Assembly (NCBI GenBank): GCA_900115795.1
Contig: FOXT01000017.1
Location: 8,567-72,566, forward strand
DNA length: 64,000 nt
Direction of reading: 5' to 3'
Origin: Lachnospiraceae bacterium XBB1006
Lineage (GTDB): Bacteria > Bacillota > Clostridia > Lachnospirales > Lachnospiraceae
A program made the translations under genes and the position numbers. This document shows, one piece after another, positions 43,109 through 52,799 of this stretch; position 1 is the stretch's first letter, and each line of letters begins with the position of its first letter. The notes below the pieces were generated by a model. The model saw only the letters and a list, made by a program, of their open reading frames with translations, was not told where the DNA came from and made no database searches.

Positions 43109-43268
43109 GTAACCGGTGCCGCTTATTCGGAGCGGGTAAAAGGGAAACAGGTGCAAGTCCTGTGCGATCCCGTCACTGTATAAGGGAGCAAGATAGCAAT
43201 TGTCACTGAAGAAATTTGGGAAGGCGCTATCCGACGATGATCTTAAGCCAGGAAACCTGCCGGTTATG
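43109..43268 (+). promoter_or_regulatory. Cobalamin riboswitch aptamer
   Basis: The conserved parts occur in order: P1 arm (TAACCGG, 43110-43116), GGTGCC, GGGAAACAGGTGCAAGTCCTG-type core (43142-43161), a GATCCCG segment, and the B12 box AGCCAGGAAACCTGC (43246-43260). The closing arm CCGGTTA follows. Adenosyl- or methylcobalamin binding normally shuts off downstream genes. With the terminator at 43365-43403 it likely controls the whole 19-gene operon by transcription attenuation. Confidence 0.97.
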
Positions 43269-43364
43269 ATAGTACAGGAGGGAACTCCGGATCACGAGGA
43301 ATTGGTCGTACTGATTGGAAGGAGCCCGGCAGAGATGCCAGAGCTTCTGTAGTTGTGCCAATTG

Positions 43365-43403
43365 CTCCGTTTTTCGTATTGTGAGAAGCGGAGTTTTCTT
43401 TTG
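43365..43403 (+). terminator. Riboswitch-controlled terminator
   Basis: An 11-bp stem (43365-43375 with 43383-43393; CTCCG/CGGAG base) is followed by TTTTCTTTT. The 97 bases between aptamer and terminator contain further G/C-rich segments that could form the antiterminator. Confidence 0.75.
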
Positions 43404-43443
43404 TTGAGCGCTTATGAAAAACAAAGAAAAGGAGATGTACAAC

Positions 43444-45030
43444 ATGAAGAGAAAAACATTGGCACTCTTGCTGGCATGTACGATGGTAGCAAGTGGTTTC
43501 GTTGGATGTGGTAAGGAACCTGCCAAGGAAGAAACCAAAAAGGAACAGAAGGTAGACGATCAGGCAAAGGCAGATGAAGTTGCGAAGTTAATCGATGCCA
43601 TCTATGTACAGGAAAGAACCGATAAGACGGATGAACAGTGCGAAGCTGCAAAGAAGGCTTGGGATGCATTAACAGATACGCAGAAGGCATTAGTAGAAGG
43701 TGAATTTGCGGATCCGGACTATTTTGGAAGAGATACCGGAGATGCATCCAAAGATGATCCACGCAACGCAGATGAGATTGGTGAGAATGAGATTTTGGTG
43801 GTAAGTTTCGGAACATCCTTCAATGACAGCCGTGCACAGGATATCGGTGGCATTGAGAAAGCCATTGAAGAAGCAAATCCGGATTGGTCTGTAAGACGTG
43901 CATTTACTGCACAGATTATCATCAACCATGTACAGGCAAGAGATGGTGAGAAGATTGATAACATGGACCAGGCATTAGAGAGAGCTGTGAACAACGGAGT
44001 GAAGAACTTAGTTGTACAGCCGACACATTTGATGCATGGTGCAGAGTATGACGAGTTGTGCGATGCCATCAGCAAAGTAGCGGATAAATTTGAATCCGTT
44101 ACGATTTCCGAGCCGCTTCTTGGAGAAGTTGGAAAAGATGGAAACGAAATCAATAAAGATAAAGAAAATGTAGCAAAAGCAATTACCGCAGAGGCAGTAA
44201 AGACAGCAGGTTTTGAAAGTCTTGATGCTGCAAAAGAAGCAGGTACAGCATTCGTATTCATGGGACATGGTACGGCACATGCAGCAAAGGTAAGTTACAC
44301 ACAGATGGCTTCCCAGATGAAGGCATTGAAATATGAAAACGTATTCGTTGGAACTGTAGAAGGCGAACCGGAAGAAACCGCTTGCGAGAACATCATTGAA
44401 GAAGTAAAGAAGGCAGGATACAAGAATGTAGTTCTTCGCCCATTGATGGTTGTAGCCGGTGATCATGCAAACAACGATATGGCTGGAGATGACGACGATA
44501 CCTGGAAGACCATGTTTACCAAATCCGGAGCATTTGATAAGGTAGATTGCCAGATTGCGGGACTTGGTGGAATTGCAGATATCCAGAAGATATATGTAAA
44601 CCACTTAAAGAGTGCATTGAAACATCAGGGCAATTTTTCAGCAGCAGGAAGTACCTCTTCAGCAATGAAAGAAGGAACCTATAGCGCCAAATTTGATACG
44701 GACAGCTCCATGTTCCATGTAAATGAAGCATGTGACGGACGTGGTGACTTAACTGTTACAAAAGACGGCATGACCATTCACATCAGCTTAGTATCTAAGA
44801 AAATCGTAAAATTGTTTTTAGGAACTGCAGAAGATGCAGAAAAAGATGGTGCAAAGGTAATCGAACCGACAACGGATAAGGTAAAATACGAAGACGGAAC
44901 CGAAGAAGAAGTATACGGATTTGATGTACCGGTAAAAGCATTGGATACGGAATTTGATTTAGCAATTCTTGGCGAAAAAGGAACCTGGTATGACCATAAG
45001 GTTTCTGTATCCGATCCGCAGGCGAAATAA
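43444..45030 (+). CDS. cbiK: Surface CbiK-type cobaltochelatase lipoprotein
   Basis: The start at 43444 follows AAAGGAG; an upstream ATG in frame would bury the lipobox. The 528-residue protein has a lipobox ending at Cys22. A short helical module (about 40-85, DALTDTQKALVEGE) follows, of a type common in Firmicutes surface proteins. The CbiK domain (about 115-395) has the metal-binding His195 (PTHLMHG), Glu223 (SEPLLGE) and His275 (MGHGTAH). CbiK inserts cobalt into sirohydrochlorin or its precorrin-2 form. The C-terminal 110 residues form a NEAT-like beta domain also present in the next protein. A cell-surface chelatase is unusual; a periplasmic CbiK is known in Desulfovibrio. First gene after the B12 riboswitch. 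Confidence 0.88.
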   Translation: MKRKTLALLLACTMVASGFVGCGKEPAKEETKKEQKVDDQAKADEVAKLIDAIYVQERTDKTDEQCEAAKKAWDALTDTQKALVEGEFADPDYFGRDTGDASKDDPRNADEIGENEILVVSFGTSFNDSRAQDIGGIEKAIEEANPDWSVRRAFTAQIIINHVQARDGEKIDNMDQALERAVNNGVKNLVVQPTHLMHGAEYDELCDAISKVADKFESVTISEPLLGEVGKDGNEINKDKENVAKAITAEAVKTAGFESLDAAKEAGTAFVFMGHGTAHAAKVSYTQMASQMKALKYENVFVGTVEGEPEETACENIIEEVKKAGYKNVVLRPLMVVAGDHANNDMAGDDDDTWKTMFTKSGAFDKVDCQIAGLGGIADIQKIYVNHLKSALKHQGNFSAAGSTSSAMKEGTYSAKFDTDSSMFHVNEACDGRGDLTVTKDGMTIHISLVSKKIVKLFLGTAEDAEKDGAKVIEPTTDKVKYEDGTEEEVYGFDVPVKALDTEFDLAILGEKGTWYDHKVSVSDPQAK

Positions 45031-45038
45031 GGAGTAAA

Positions 45039-46475
45039 ATGAAAAAAAGAGGTTGGCTGGCCATTTTATTTGGCCTCATAATTTTAGCGCTGGCAGGATG
45101 CCAGACAAAAAAAGAAGAGAAACTTGCCGATGGTAAGTATAAAGCAACCTTAACCATGGAAGGCGGTACTGGCAAGGCCAGTATCGCCTCACCTGTTGAT
45201 GTGACGGTTAAGGATGGAAAACTGACGGCTACCCTTGTATGGAGTAGCACACACTACGATTATATGATCGTAAACGATAAGAAGTATGTAAACGAGGCAA
45301 AAAGTGGGGAGAACTCCACCTTCACCGTTCCTATCGAAGGATTGCCTTGCGAAATGAAGGTGGTGGCAGACACCACTGCTATGAGTGTGCCGCATGAAAT
45401 TGAGTACACGTTAAAACTGGAACTGGCGGAAGCAGATTTTAGCCAGATGGAGAAAACCGGAGAACTGGAACTTGCCTATGCAGACCAGTTCTCGGTGGAT
45501 TATTATGACAATTACCGTATGGTTCATATAGAGAATAGCGGCGATTTTTTTGTGGTACCGAAAGGAGAACAGGTTCCAAAGAACCTGCCAAAGAATACCG
45601 TCGTGCTGCAGCAGCCCCTTGATAAGACGTATCTGGTGTCCACCTCTGTCATGGATCCCATACAAAAAATCGGGGCGTTAGCAAATATTCGCTTAACCGG
45701 GACGAAGGCGCAGGATTGGTACATTCCGGAAGCAAAAGCGGCTATGGAGGCAGGAAAGATTTTGTTTGCCGGAAAGTATAGCCAACCGGATTATGAAAGA
45801 ATTCTAGAAGAAGGATGCAACCTGGTATTGGAAAACACCATGATTCTTCACAATCCGCAAACAAAGGAAAAACTGGAAAAACTAGGAATTCCGGTGTTGG
45901 TAGAACGGTCCAGCTACGAAGCCCATCCCCTTGGCAGGCTGGAGTGGATGAAGTTTTTTGGCGTCCTATATGGCAAGGAAAAGGAGGCCGCAAGGCTGTA
46001 CCAACAAGAAGTAAAGAAACTGGAACCGATTTTAACCAAAGAGAAAACAGGAAAAAAAGTGGCTTTTTTCTACTTTAGTGCGGATAAAAGCGTGAATGTG
46101 CGAAAGCCGGGGGATTACATTTCCCGTATGATTGAACTGGCAGGTGGAACCTATTGCATTACCGATATTCCGGATATGGAAGACAATGCATTATCTACGG
46201 CCAGCATGCAGATGGAAGATTTCTACGTCATGGCGAAGGACGCAGATGTGCTAATATATAACAGCACGATTGTAGGGGAAGTAACGAGCTGCGCTGAGCT
46301 GATAAAACAAAATGAATTATTAAAAGAATTTAAAGCGGTGAAACAGGGACAGGTGTATTGTACCGGGCAGAATTTTTTTCAGCAGACCACCGGAACCTGC
46401 TCCTTTATTGAAGATTTGGATAAAGTGCTTCACGAGGAAAAGGGAAGCATGGTATATTTAAAAAAAATGAGGTAG
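45039..46475 (+). CDS. ABC transporter substrate-binding lipoprotein with NEAT-like domain
   Basis: The 478-residue protein has a lipobox LAGC with Cys21. Residues about 27-130 form a NEAT-like beta domain (ADGKYKATLTMEGG, VTVKDGKLTATLVW), resembling the C-terminal domain of the preceding CbiK. The remainder is a Peripla_BP_2 (BtuF/FepB-like) domain, with VLVERSSYEAHPLGRLEW and the late QVYCTGQNFFQQTTG. NEAT domains bind haem in characterised proteins, so a tetrapyrrole cargo is suggested rather than free metal. It is 8 bases after cbiK with AAGGAG, and precedes the permease by 3 bases. Confidence 0.85.
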   Translation: MKKRGWLAILFGLIILALAGCQTKKEEKLADGKYKATLTMEGGTGKASIASPVDVTVKDGKLTATLVWSSTHYDYMIVNDKKYVNEAKSGENSTFTVPIEGLPCEMKVVADTTAMSVPHEIEYTLKLELAEADFSQMEKTGELELAYADQFSVDYYDNYRMVHIENSGDFFVVPKGEQVPKNLPKNTVVLQQPLDKTYLVSTSVMDPIQKIGALANIRLTGTKAQDWYIPEAKAAMEAGKILFAGKYSQPDYERILEEGCNLVLENTMILHNPQTKEKLEKLGIPVLVERSSYEAHPLGRLEWMKFFGVLYGKEKEAARLYQQEVKKLEPILTKEKTGKKVAFFYFSADKSVNVRKPGDYISRMIELAGGTYCITDIPDMEDNALSTASMQMEDFYVMAKDADVLIYNSTIVGEVTSCAELIKQNELLKEFKAVKQGQVYCTGQNFFQQTTGTCSFIEDLDKVLHEEKGSMVYLKKMR

Positions 46476-46478
46476 CGT

Positions 46479-47483
46479 ATGAAACGAGGATTGTTGTCCA
46501 TTGGTGGATTGGTACTGTTATTGTGCCTGGCTGTGATGGCAGGTATTTATCTTGGAAGCGTAAGGATGTCCGTTCTCGATGTTTGGAATATTGTATGGCA
46601 CAAAGGGGGAGCGGATACGGCGTACCATATTGTATGGGATATTCGTATTCCCAGGGTGCTTGCAGCACTTTTATTGGGAGGAGGACTGAGTGTGTCGGGG
46701 TTCTTATTACAGACGTTTTTCCAAAATCCCATCGCTGGCCCCTATGTACTGGGTATTTCCTCCGGAGCAAAATTGACGGTGGCGCTTGCAATGATTGTGC
46801 TTTTGGGGCGAGGACTTAGTATCAGTGCCTTTGGCATGGTGGTGGCGGCCTTTGTGGGAGCGATGCTTTCCATGGGCTTTGTACTGGTGCTGTCCTTTCG
46901 GGTGCAAAACATGTCGTTTTTGGTGGTTTGTGGTATTATGATTGGTTACATTTGTTCCGCCATTACGGATTTTCTGGTGACCTTTGCCGGGGATAACAAT
47001 ATTGTGAATCTTCATAATTGGTCGAAGGGGAGTTTTTCCGGCATGTCCTGGGAAACGATGCCACTGATGGCAGGAATGATCGTGCTGGGGGTCGTTTTTT
47101 CTTTCTTTTTGTCAAAACCCATTAGCGCCTATCAATTAGGGGAGACCTATGCCAGAAATATGGGGGTCAATATCAAGGGGTTGCGTATTTTACTCATTGT
47201 CTTGTCAAGTTTGTTGTCGGCCTGTGTGACGGCGTTTGCCGGACCGATTTCTTTTGTGGGAATTGCGGTTCCACATTTAATGAAGAGTTTAACAAAAAGT
47301 GCCAGACCGCTTTTTCTCATTCCCTGTTGTTTTCTTGGAGGTGCGGTAATTACGATTCTATGTGATACGGTGGCAAGGCTTGCGTTTGCACCGACGGAAT
47401 TAAGTATCAGTTCGGTGACGGCGATTTTTTTGGTACCGGTGGTGATAACCATGATGGTGAAAAAGCAAAGGGGGCGCCTATGA
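46479..47483 (+). CDS. FecCD/BtuC-family ABC permease
   Basis: This 334-residue protein has about ten membrane helices. FecCD signatures are WDIRIPRVLAALLLGGGLSVSG (split between helix and loop), FQNPIAGPYVLGISSGA and the coupling region CVTAFAGPISFVGIAVPHL. It forms the channel for cobalamin, haem or siderophore-type cargo. Located between its binding protein and ATPase (4-base overlap with the latter). Confidence 0.95.
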   Translation: MKRGLLSIGGLVLLLCLAVMAGIYLGSVRMSVLDVWNIVWHKGGADTAYHIVWDIRIPRVLAALLLGGGLSVSGFLLQTFFQNPIAGPYVLGISSGAKLTVALAMIVLLGRGLSISAFGMVVAAFVGAMLSMGFVLVLSFRVQNMSFLVVCGIMIGYICSAITDFLVTFAGDNNIVNLHNWSKGSFSGMSWETMPLMAGMIVLGVVFSFFLSKPISAYQLGETYARNMGVNIKGLRILLIVLSSLLSACVTAFAGPISFVGIAVPHLMKSLTKSARPLFLIPCCFLGGAVITILCDTVARLAFAPTELSISSVTAIFLVPVVITMMVKKQRGRL

Positions 47484-48592
47484 GTCAAATAAAAGCAGAG
47501 CATCTTTCGGTGGGATATGGAAAGAAAATCGTTCTTTCCGATCTTTCGTTTGCAGCAGATAAAGGACAGGTGGTAACCTTGATTGGCCCTAACGGTGCCG
47601 GAAAATCAACCATTTTGAAAACGTTTATTAAGCAACTTGCGCCTTTGGGTGGAGTGGCTTATGTAGGAGAAAAGTCCATCGCCCGTCTGTCAGAAAAAGA
47701 GATGGCCTTACAATTATCGGTAGTGATGACCGGACGATTGAAGCCGGAACTTATGACGTGCCGGGAGGTGGTGGCAACCGGTCGCTATCCGTATACCGGG
47801 CGGTTGGGAATTCTTGGCAAGGAAGACTGGCTGCGCGTAGACGAAGCGATGCACATGGTTCATGCGATGGAAACGGCGGACTGCTATTTTCAGCAAATTA
47901 GTGATGGACAAAAACAGAGGGTGATGCTGGCGCGGGCCATTTGTCAGGACACGCAGGTATTGATTTTAGACGAACCAACCTCGTATTTGGATATTCGGTA
48001 CAAATTGGATATTATGGAGTCCATTCGCCTTTTGGCAAAAGAAAAAGGGCGCACCGTCCTGATGTCCCTGCATGAACTGGATTTGGCACGGATGATTTCG
48101 GATGTGATTCTTTGCGTGGATGGAGAAAAAATTAGCAAAATTGGTTCGCCGGAAGAGATTTTTCAAGGAACGGTCATGGAAACCTTGTATCATATTAAGG
48201 AGCGCAGTTATGATCCGGTGACCGGAGCAGTGTACCTGGAACGGGCGAAAGGAGCTCCACAGGGATTTGTAATTGGCGGGGGCGGAAGGAGTTTGGCCTT
48301 GTATTCTTATTTGAACAGACAGCGGATTCCCTTTGTGGCAGGACTGTTGTGGGAGGATGATGTGGCCTATTCTATGGCGGTGGCCACGGCGGGACAGTGT
48401 TTTTCACAGAAAAGTGGTTATCCCTTCCCGCAGGAAGAAATCAGGCGGGCGAAGGAAGCAGTGGATGCCTGTTTGTTTTGCGTATCCACAAAGTCCGGGT
48501 TTGGACCACTTGAAGAAGGGAATCGAATCGTATACAATTATGCAAAGGAGCGTAATAAGCTCATTGATGAGGAAGAAGTATGGCAAAAGTAA
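47480..48592 (+). CDS. BtuD/FecE-family ABC ATPase with C-terminal extension
   Basis: The 370-residue protein has an ATPase domain (1 to about 250) with Walker A GPNGAGKS, signature [14 protein letters not shown] (degenerate LSGGQ) and Walker [10 protein letters not shown]. About 110 extra residues follow, opening [20 protein letters not shown] and having a Rossmann-like pattern. I recognise a similar GGGG extension in corrinoid-type ATPases of anaerobes and archaea, function unknown. It overlaps the permease by 4 bases and cbiP by 13. Likely energises import through the preceding permease. Confidence 0.92.
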   Translation: MSQIKAEHLSVGYGKKIVLSDLSFAADKGQVVTLIGPNGAGKSTILKTFIKQLAPLGGVAYVGEKSIARLSEKEMALQLSVVMTGRLKPELMTCREVVATGRYPYTGRLGILGKEDWLRVDEAMHMVHAMETADCYFQQISDGQKQRVMLARAICQDTQVLILDEPTSYLDIRYKLDIMESIRLLAKEKGRTVLMSLHELDLARMISDVILCVDGEKISKIGSPEEIFQGTVMETLYHIKERSYDPVTGAVYLERAKGAPQGFVIGGGGRSLALYSYLNRQRIPFVAGLLWEDDVAYSMAVATAGQCFSQKSGYPFPQEEIRRAKEAVDACLFCVSTKSGFGPLEEGNRIVYNYAKERNKLIDEEEVWQK

Positions 48593-50040
48593 TTATGATA
48601 CAGGGAACCATGTCCGGAGCAGGAAAAAGTCTGCTGGTGGCGGGACTCTGTCGTATTTTTAAACAAGATGGATACCGGGTGGCTCCGTTTAAATCTCAGA
48701 ATATGGCGCTGAATTCCTATATTACCGAAGAAGGGTTAGAAATGGGACGCGCCCAGGTGATGCAGGCGGAGGCTGCCGGAATAAAGCCACGGGTATGCAT
48801 GAATCCGATTTTATTGAAACCAACCAGTGATAAAGGGTCACAGGTGATTGTGAATGGTCAGGTTCTTCAAAATATGGAAGCGAAAGACTATTTTCGCTAT
48901 AAAACCAGTCTGATACCGGATATCAGGAAAGCATTTGAAACCCTGGCAAAGGATGTAGATATTATTGTCATAGAGGGGGCCGGTTCTCCGGCGGAGATTA
49001 ATTTAAAGCAAAACGATATTGTAAACATGGGAATGGCGGAAATGGTCGATGCACCGGTGCTATTGGTTGGCGATATTGATCGGGGTGGCGTGTTTGCGCA
49101 ATTACTTGGAACCTTATTGCTTTTAGAAGAAAAAGAACGAAACCGTATTGGTGGTTTGGTTATTAATAAATTTCGGGGAGACAAAAGCATTTTGGATCCC
49201 GGTATTGTGATGTTAGAGGAAAAAGGTGGAATGCCTGTTGTGGGTGTGATTCCGTACATGCAGCTAACGTTGGATGATGAAGACAGTTTGACCAATCGTT
49301 TTGATAAGAAGGCGCAGTCGCTATTAAACATTGGCGTAATCAAAACGCCACGGCTTTCCAATCTCTCGGATTTTACCTGTTTTGAGCAGATAAAGGATGT
49401 GACGGTTCATTATATTACCCGACCATCTGAAATTTGGGACATGGACATGCTTATTTTGGGTGGAAGTAAGAACACCATTGGTGATTTGTTAACCCTGCGG
49501 CAAAATGGTCTGGAGGCAGCCATTAAGAAATATGCCAGGAAGAAACCGGTGGTTGGTATTTGTGGAGGATTCCAAATGCTGGGAGAATCGATTGCGGATC
49601 CGCAGAATATGGAAGAAGGCGGTAAAGTGGATGGCTTTTCGCTTTTGCCTATGTACACTGTGATGCAAAAAGAAAAATACAACGCACAGGTAGAAGGCAC
49701 CATTGAGGGACTAACAGGAATATTGAAAGGGCTAAATGGCTGCAGTATAAAAGGATACGAAATCCATATGGGAAAATCCTTTGGCGAAAAAGAATTATTG
49801 CCACTTGTGATGCAGGAAGGCAATGTGTACGGGAGCTATGTGCATGGCATATTTGATCAGATTGCTCCCAATATCATTGCAGCGCTGGCAAAAGAAAAAG
49901 GAGTAATTTACGAAGCCGAGGGGCAGCTTTCCTATGAAGAGTGGAAAGAAAAACAATATGATACATTGGCAGGGGGCGTTCGCCGTAGTATGGATATGGA
50001 AGCGGTCTACGCTATGCTAAGAGAGGCGTCATGGAAGTAA
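48580..50040 (+). CDS. cbiP: Adenosylcobyric acid synthase
   Basis: This 486-residue glutamine amidotransferase amidates four side chains of adenosylcobyrinate a,c-diamide. The N-terminal ATP domain has [12 protein letters not shown]; the C-terminal GATase domain has nucleophile Cys328 in [10 protein letters not shown] and the late His of YVHGIFD. Length is normal. The gene overlaps the ABC ATPase by 13 bases and cobT by 10. Confidence 0.96.
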   Translation: MAKVIMIQGTMSGAGKSLLVAGLCRIFKQDGYRVAPFKSQNMALNSYITEEGLEMGRAQVMQAEAAGIKPRVCMNPILLKPTSDKGSQVIVNGQVLQNMEAKDYFRYKTSLIPDIRKAFETLAKDVDIIVIEGAGSPAEINLKQNDIVNMGMAEMVDAPVLLVGDIDRGGVFAQLLGTLLLLEEKERNRIGGLVINKFRGDKSILDPGIVMLEEKGGMPVVGVIPYMQLTLDDEDSLTNRFDKKAQSLLNIGVIKTPRLSNLSDFTCFEQIKDVTVHYITRPSEIWDMDMLILGGSKNTIGDLLTLRQNGLEAAIKKYARKKPVVGICGGFQMLGESIADPQNMEEGGKVDGFSLLPMYTVMQKEKYNAQVEGTIEGLTGILKGLNGCSIKGYEIHMGKSFGEKELLPLVMQEGNVYGSYVHGIFDQIAPNIIAALAKEKGVIYEAEGQLSYEEWKEKQYDTLAGGVRRSMDMEAVYAMLREASWK

Positions 50041-51110
50041 GGATGAACGAATTGATTGAAAATCAAGCCTGCGAAGGGTACGAGCAGGCAATCTATCAAA
50101 GTATTTTAAGAAACTGGGATAAGGTGGCAAAACCCTTAGACAGTATGGGGGTTTTTGAGCCGGTAATTGCACAGATTGGTGCAATCCAGGGAACAAACCG
50201 ACCGGCTTTTTCAAACCGTGTAGTGGTGGTGTTTGCGGCAGACAATGGCATTGTGGCCGAAGGTGTCAGCCAGGCAGGACAAGAGGTTACGGCGATTTGT
50301 GCTAACAACATGTGCAACAAACGGACAAGCGTATGTGTTATGGCACAGGAAGCAAATACGGAAACGGTCATCGTGGATGTGGGATTGGCAACGCCGGTGA
50401 ATCATCCGACGATGATTCAGAAAAATGTACGTCGCGGGACCAGAAATTTTCTTTTGGAACCGGCGATGACACAAGAAGAGGTATACCAGGCAATGGAAGT
50501 GGGATTTTCTCTTGCCAAGTCCTATAAGAAACAAGGATACGACGTTTTAGGAGTGGGAGAAATCGGAATTGGAAATACCACAACCAGTAGTGCAGTGGCA
50601 GCGGCACTTTTGAAAGAAGAAGTAAAAAACGTTACCGGCTATGGTGCGGGCTTAAGCGAGGAAGGGCTGCGGCGAAAGATACAGGTCATTGAAGAGGCAA
50701 TTGCGAAGTATGATTTGTACCATGCGGATGCAGTGACGATTTTGCGTACGGTTGGAGGGCTGGATATTGCGGGAATGGTTGGACTTTATATTGGTGCGGC
50801 GCACTATCACATTCCGGTAATCTTAGATGGCGTTATCAGTGAGGTGGCCGCGTTGGTGGCAGAAACGATGGTTTGTGGTGTGAGAAAGTATCTCATTGGT
50901 TCCCATAAAAGTAAAGAACCGGCAGCAGCACGCATCGTGGATACATTGGGATTATTGCCGGTAATTGATGCCGGCATGGCACTTGGAGAAGGCACAGGGG
51001 CTGTTATGATGATGCAACTTATCCGGACTGCCCTGGCGGTTTACAACGAATGTTGTCCCTTTGCGGAGGTTGGTATTTCCCAATATGAGCGATTTGGAGA
51101 AACAATATGA
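50031..51110 (+). CDS. cobT: Nicotinate-nucleotide-dimethylbenzimidazole phosphoribosyltransferase
   Basis: This protein of up to 359 residues makes alpha-ribazole phosphate from the lower-ligand base and NaMN. Signatures: [23 protein letters not shown]-type [14 protein letters not shown], and the catalytic-Glu end segment [14 protein letters not shown]. The start is either 50031, inside cbiP, or the ATG at 50043; neither ribosome site is strong. It overlaps cobU by 4 bases. Confidence 0.95.
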   Translation: MEVRMNELIENQACEGYEQAIYQSILRNWDKVAKPLDSMGVFEPVIAQIGAIQGTNRPAFSNRVVVVFAADNGIVAEGVSQAGQEVTAICANNMCNKRTSVCVMAQEANTETVIVDVGLATPVNHPTMIQKNVRRGTRNFLLEPAMTQEEVYQAMEVGFSLAKSYKKQGYDVLGVGEIGIGNTTTSSAVAAALLKEEVKNVTGYGAGLSEEGLRRKIQVIEEAIAKYDLYHADAVTILRTVGGLDIAGMVGLYIGAAHYHIPVILDGVISEVAALVAETMVCGVRKYLIGSHKSKEPAAARIVDTLGLLPVIDAGMALGEGTGAVMMMQLIRTALAVYNECCPFAEVGISQYERFGETI

Positions 51111-51634
51111 TCAGTTTGATTTATGGCGGAAGCGGGAGTGGCAAATCTGCATTTGCAGAGGCACGTGTTTTGGAGCTTTCAACAGAAAAACGGGTATATC
51201 TGGCTACGATGCAGGTATACGGCAATGAAGGGCGACAAAAGGTAAAACGGCATCGAAAGATGCGGGAAACCAAAGGGTTTTCCACCATAGAACGGCAGCG
51301 CGCCCTTACAGGGTGTATTGCAGATAACACAGCAACGGTGTTGCTGGAGTGCGTATCAAATCTGGTGGCGAATGAAATGTTTGTGGGAGAGACAATGGTG
51401 CCAAAGGAACAGGTGGTTCATACGGTTGTGGAAGGAATTACCCATGTGGCCAACCATGTAAAACATTTGGTGATGGTAAGTAACAATATTTTCGAGGACG
51501 AAACCGGGTATAGTGAAGAAACCGAAGAATACCGAAGGGCTTTGGGCGAAGTAAACAGACAGCTTGCAGCCATGAGCGACGAAGTGATTGAAGTAGTCAT
51601 GGGATGTCCGGTATATTGGAAAGGGAAGAAATGA
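51107..51634 (+). CDS. cobU: Adenosylcobinamide kinase / adenosylcobinamide-phosphate guanylyltransferase
   Basis: This 175-residue bifunctional enzyme phosphorylates adenosylcobinamide and adds GMP. P-loop GGSGSGKSAF lies at 5-14. The guanylylation His sits in VKRHRKMRETKG. Length is typical. The ATG overlaps the cobT stop (ATGA), and the stop overlaps the cobS start. A shorter cobU-like gene lies two genes downstream. Confidence 0.95.
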   Translation: MISLIYGGSGSGKSAFAEARVLELSTEKRVYLATMQVYGNEGRQKVKRHRKMRETKGFSTIERQRALTGCIADNTATVLLECVSNLVANEMFVGETMVPKEQVVHTVVEGITHVANHVKHLVMVSNNIFEDETGYSEETEEYRRALGEVNRQLAAMSDEVIEVVMGCPVYWKGKK

Positions 51635-52401
51635 AGGGATTAAAACAAATTGGAAAGGCCTTTGTGGTGGCTTTTTCCATGTATTCAAAAATACCAATGC
51701 CCCGTTTTGTCTGGGGATCAGAGGATATGCGCTATCATTTGTGCTTTTTCCCCTGGGTTGGGGCAGTTATTGGAGCCGTGGAGGCAGGATTTCTGGTTTT
51801 ATGTAAACACTATGGAATTTTGGGTGGTGCAAAGGTATGCGTTGGAATGGCGTTGGTACTTCTATTAACCGGAGGATTTCATTTGGACGGATATTTAGAC
51901 ACTGTGGATGCAAGGTGTTCCTATCAGGATAAGGAACGCAAACTTGCGATTTTAAGCGATCCACATATTGGCGCCTTTAGTGTGATTCATCTGGCGATGC
52001 TTTTCTTATTTGTGGCAGGGGGACTGTGGCAAATAGAACGGGTACCTGATTATGTGGGACTGTGTATGGGGTTTGTATTTAGTCGGATTGGCAGTGGAAT
52101 TTGTGTGTTGACAATTCCGTCTGCTAAGAAGCAGGGGATGTTAAAGACCACCATGGATACAGCAAGTAAGCGTGTGCTATTTTGGCTCGTCCTGGAAGGA
52201 ATTGCAGCACTTGGCGGACTAGTGGTGTATCATTGGCAGACAGGAATGCTCAGCCTTGTGGCATTTGGCGGAACGGCTCTGTGGTTTGCGCAGATGTGTA
52301 AAAAAGAATTTGGCGGTATTACCGGAGATTTGGCCGGCTATTATGTGGTGGTGTCAGAAACGGTGAATGTGCTGGTGTTAGCGATAAGCAGCATAGGGTA
52401 A
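51631..52401 (+). CDS. cobS: Adenosylcobinamide-GDP ribazoletransferase
   Basis: This 256-residue membrane protein joins activated cobinamide to alpha-ribazole (phosphate). Start chosen at 51631 because it forms ATGA with the cobU stop and follows AAAGGGAAG. The GGFHLDGYLDTVDA motif with metal-binding acidic residues is intact, and about six membrane helices follow. Confidence 0.95.
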   Translation: MKGLKQIGKAFVVAFSMYSKIPMPRFVWGSEDMRYHLCFFPWVGAVIGAVEAGFLVLCKHYGILGGAKVCVGMALVLLLTGGFHLDGYLDTVDARCSYQDKERKLAILSDPHIGAFSVIHLAMLFLFVAGGLWQIERVPDYVGLCMGFVFSRIGSGICVLTIPSAKKQGMLKTTMDTASKRVLFWLVLEGIAALGGLVVYHWQTGMLSLVAFGGTALWFAQMCKKEFGGITGDLAGYYVVVSETVNVLVLAISSIG

Positions 52402-52412
52402 GGAGGAAGGAA

Positions 52413-52799
52413 ATGGTTATTATTACCGGTGGTGCATACCAGGGAAAAACGGCGTATGCGATGTCGTTGTACAAGGAGGCACGAGTGACCGATGCCTATC
52501 CGGACGAGGCGATGCTTTCGGAGGAATGTCCCTTAATCTGGTGCCATTTGGAGCGGTATGTGAAGACATTTTTAGAAGAAACGCAGGATGTGGCAGCGTT
52601 GTACGCATCCATAGATGCAATACTTGAGCAAAAGAAAGAACTGGTGTTAATTGGCCGGGAAATTGGAAATGGGGTAGTTCCCATGGAAGCAGAAACACGA
52701 TTTTATCGGGAAACCTACGGACGATTAATGACAGATCTGGCAAAAAAGGCAGAAAGGGTGGTGCGTGTTTTATGCGGAATCGGGATGGACATTCTATAG
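52413..52799 (+). CDS. Short CobU-like P-loop protein
   Basis: This 128-residue protein has a CobU-type P-loop (ITGGAYQGKTAYA) and late ELVLIGREIGNGVVPM with ETRFYRETYGR, matching the CobU C-terminal half. The middle region with the guanylylation His (RHR) is missing. It is therefore about 50 residues short and may be a kinase only, a regulator, or a decaying duplicate. It lies 11 bases after cobS (AGGAGGAAGG) and overlaps cobC by 28 bases, so its frame is kept under translational coupling. Confidence 0.8.
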   Translation: MVIITGGAYQGKTAYAMSLYKEARVTDAYPDEAMLSEECPLIWCHLERYVKTFLEETQDVAALYASIDAILEQKKELVLIGREIGNGVVPMEAETRFYRETYGRLMTDLAKKAERVVRVLCGIGMDIL

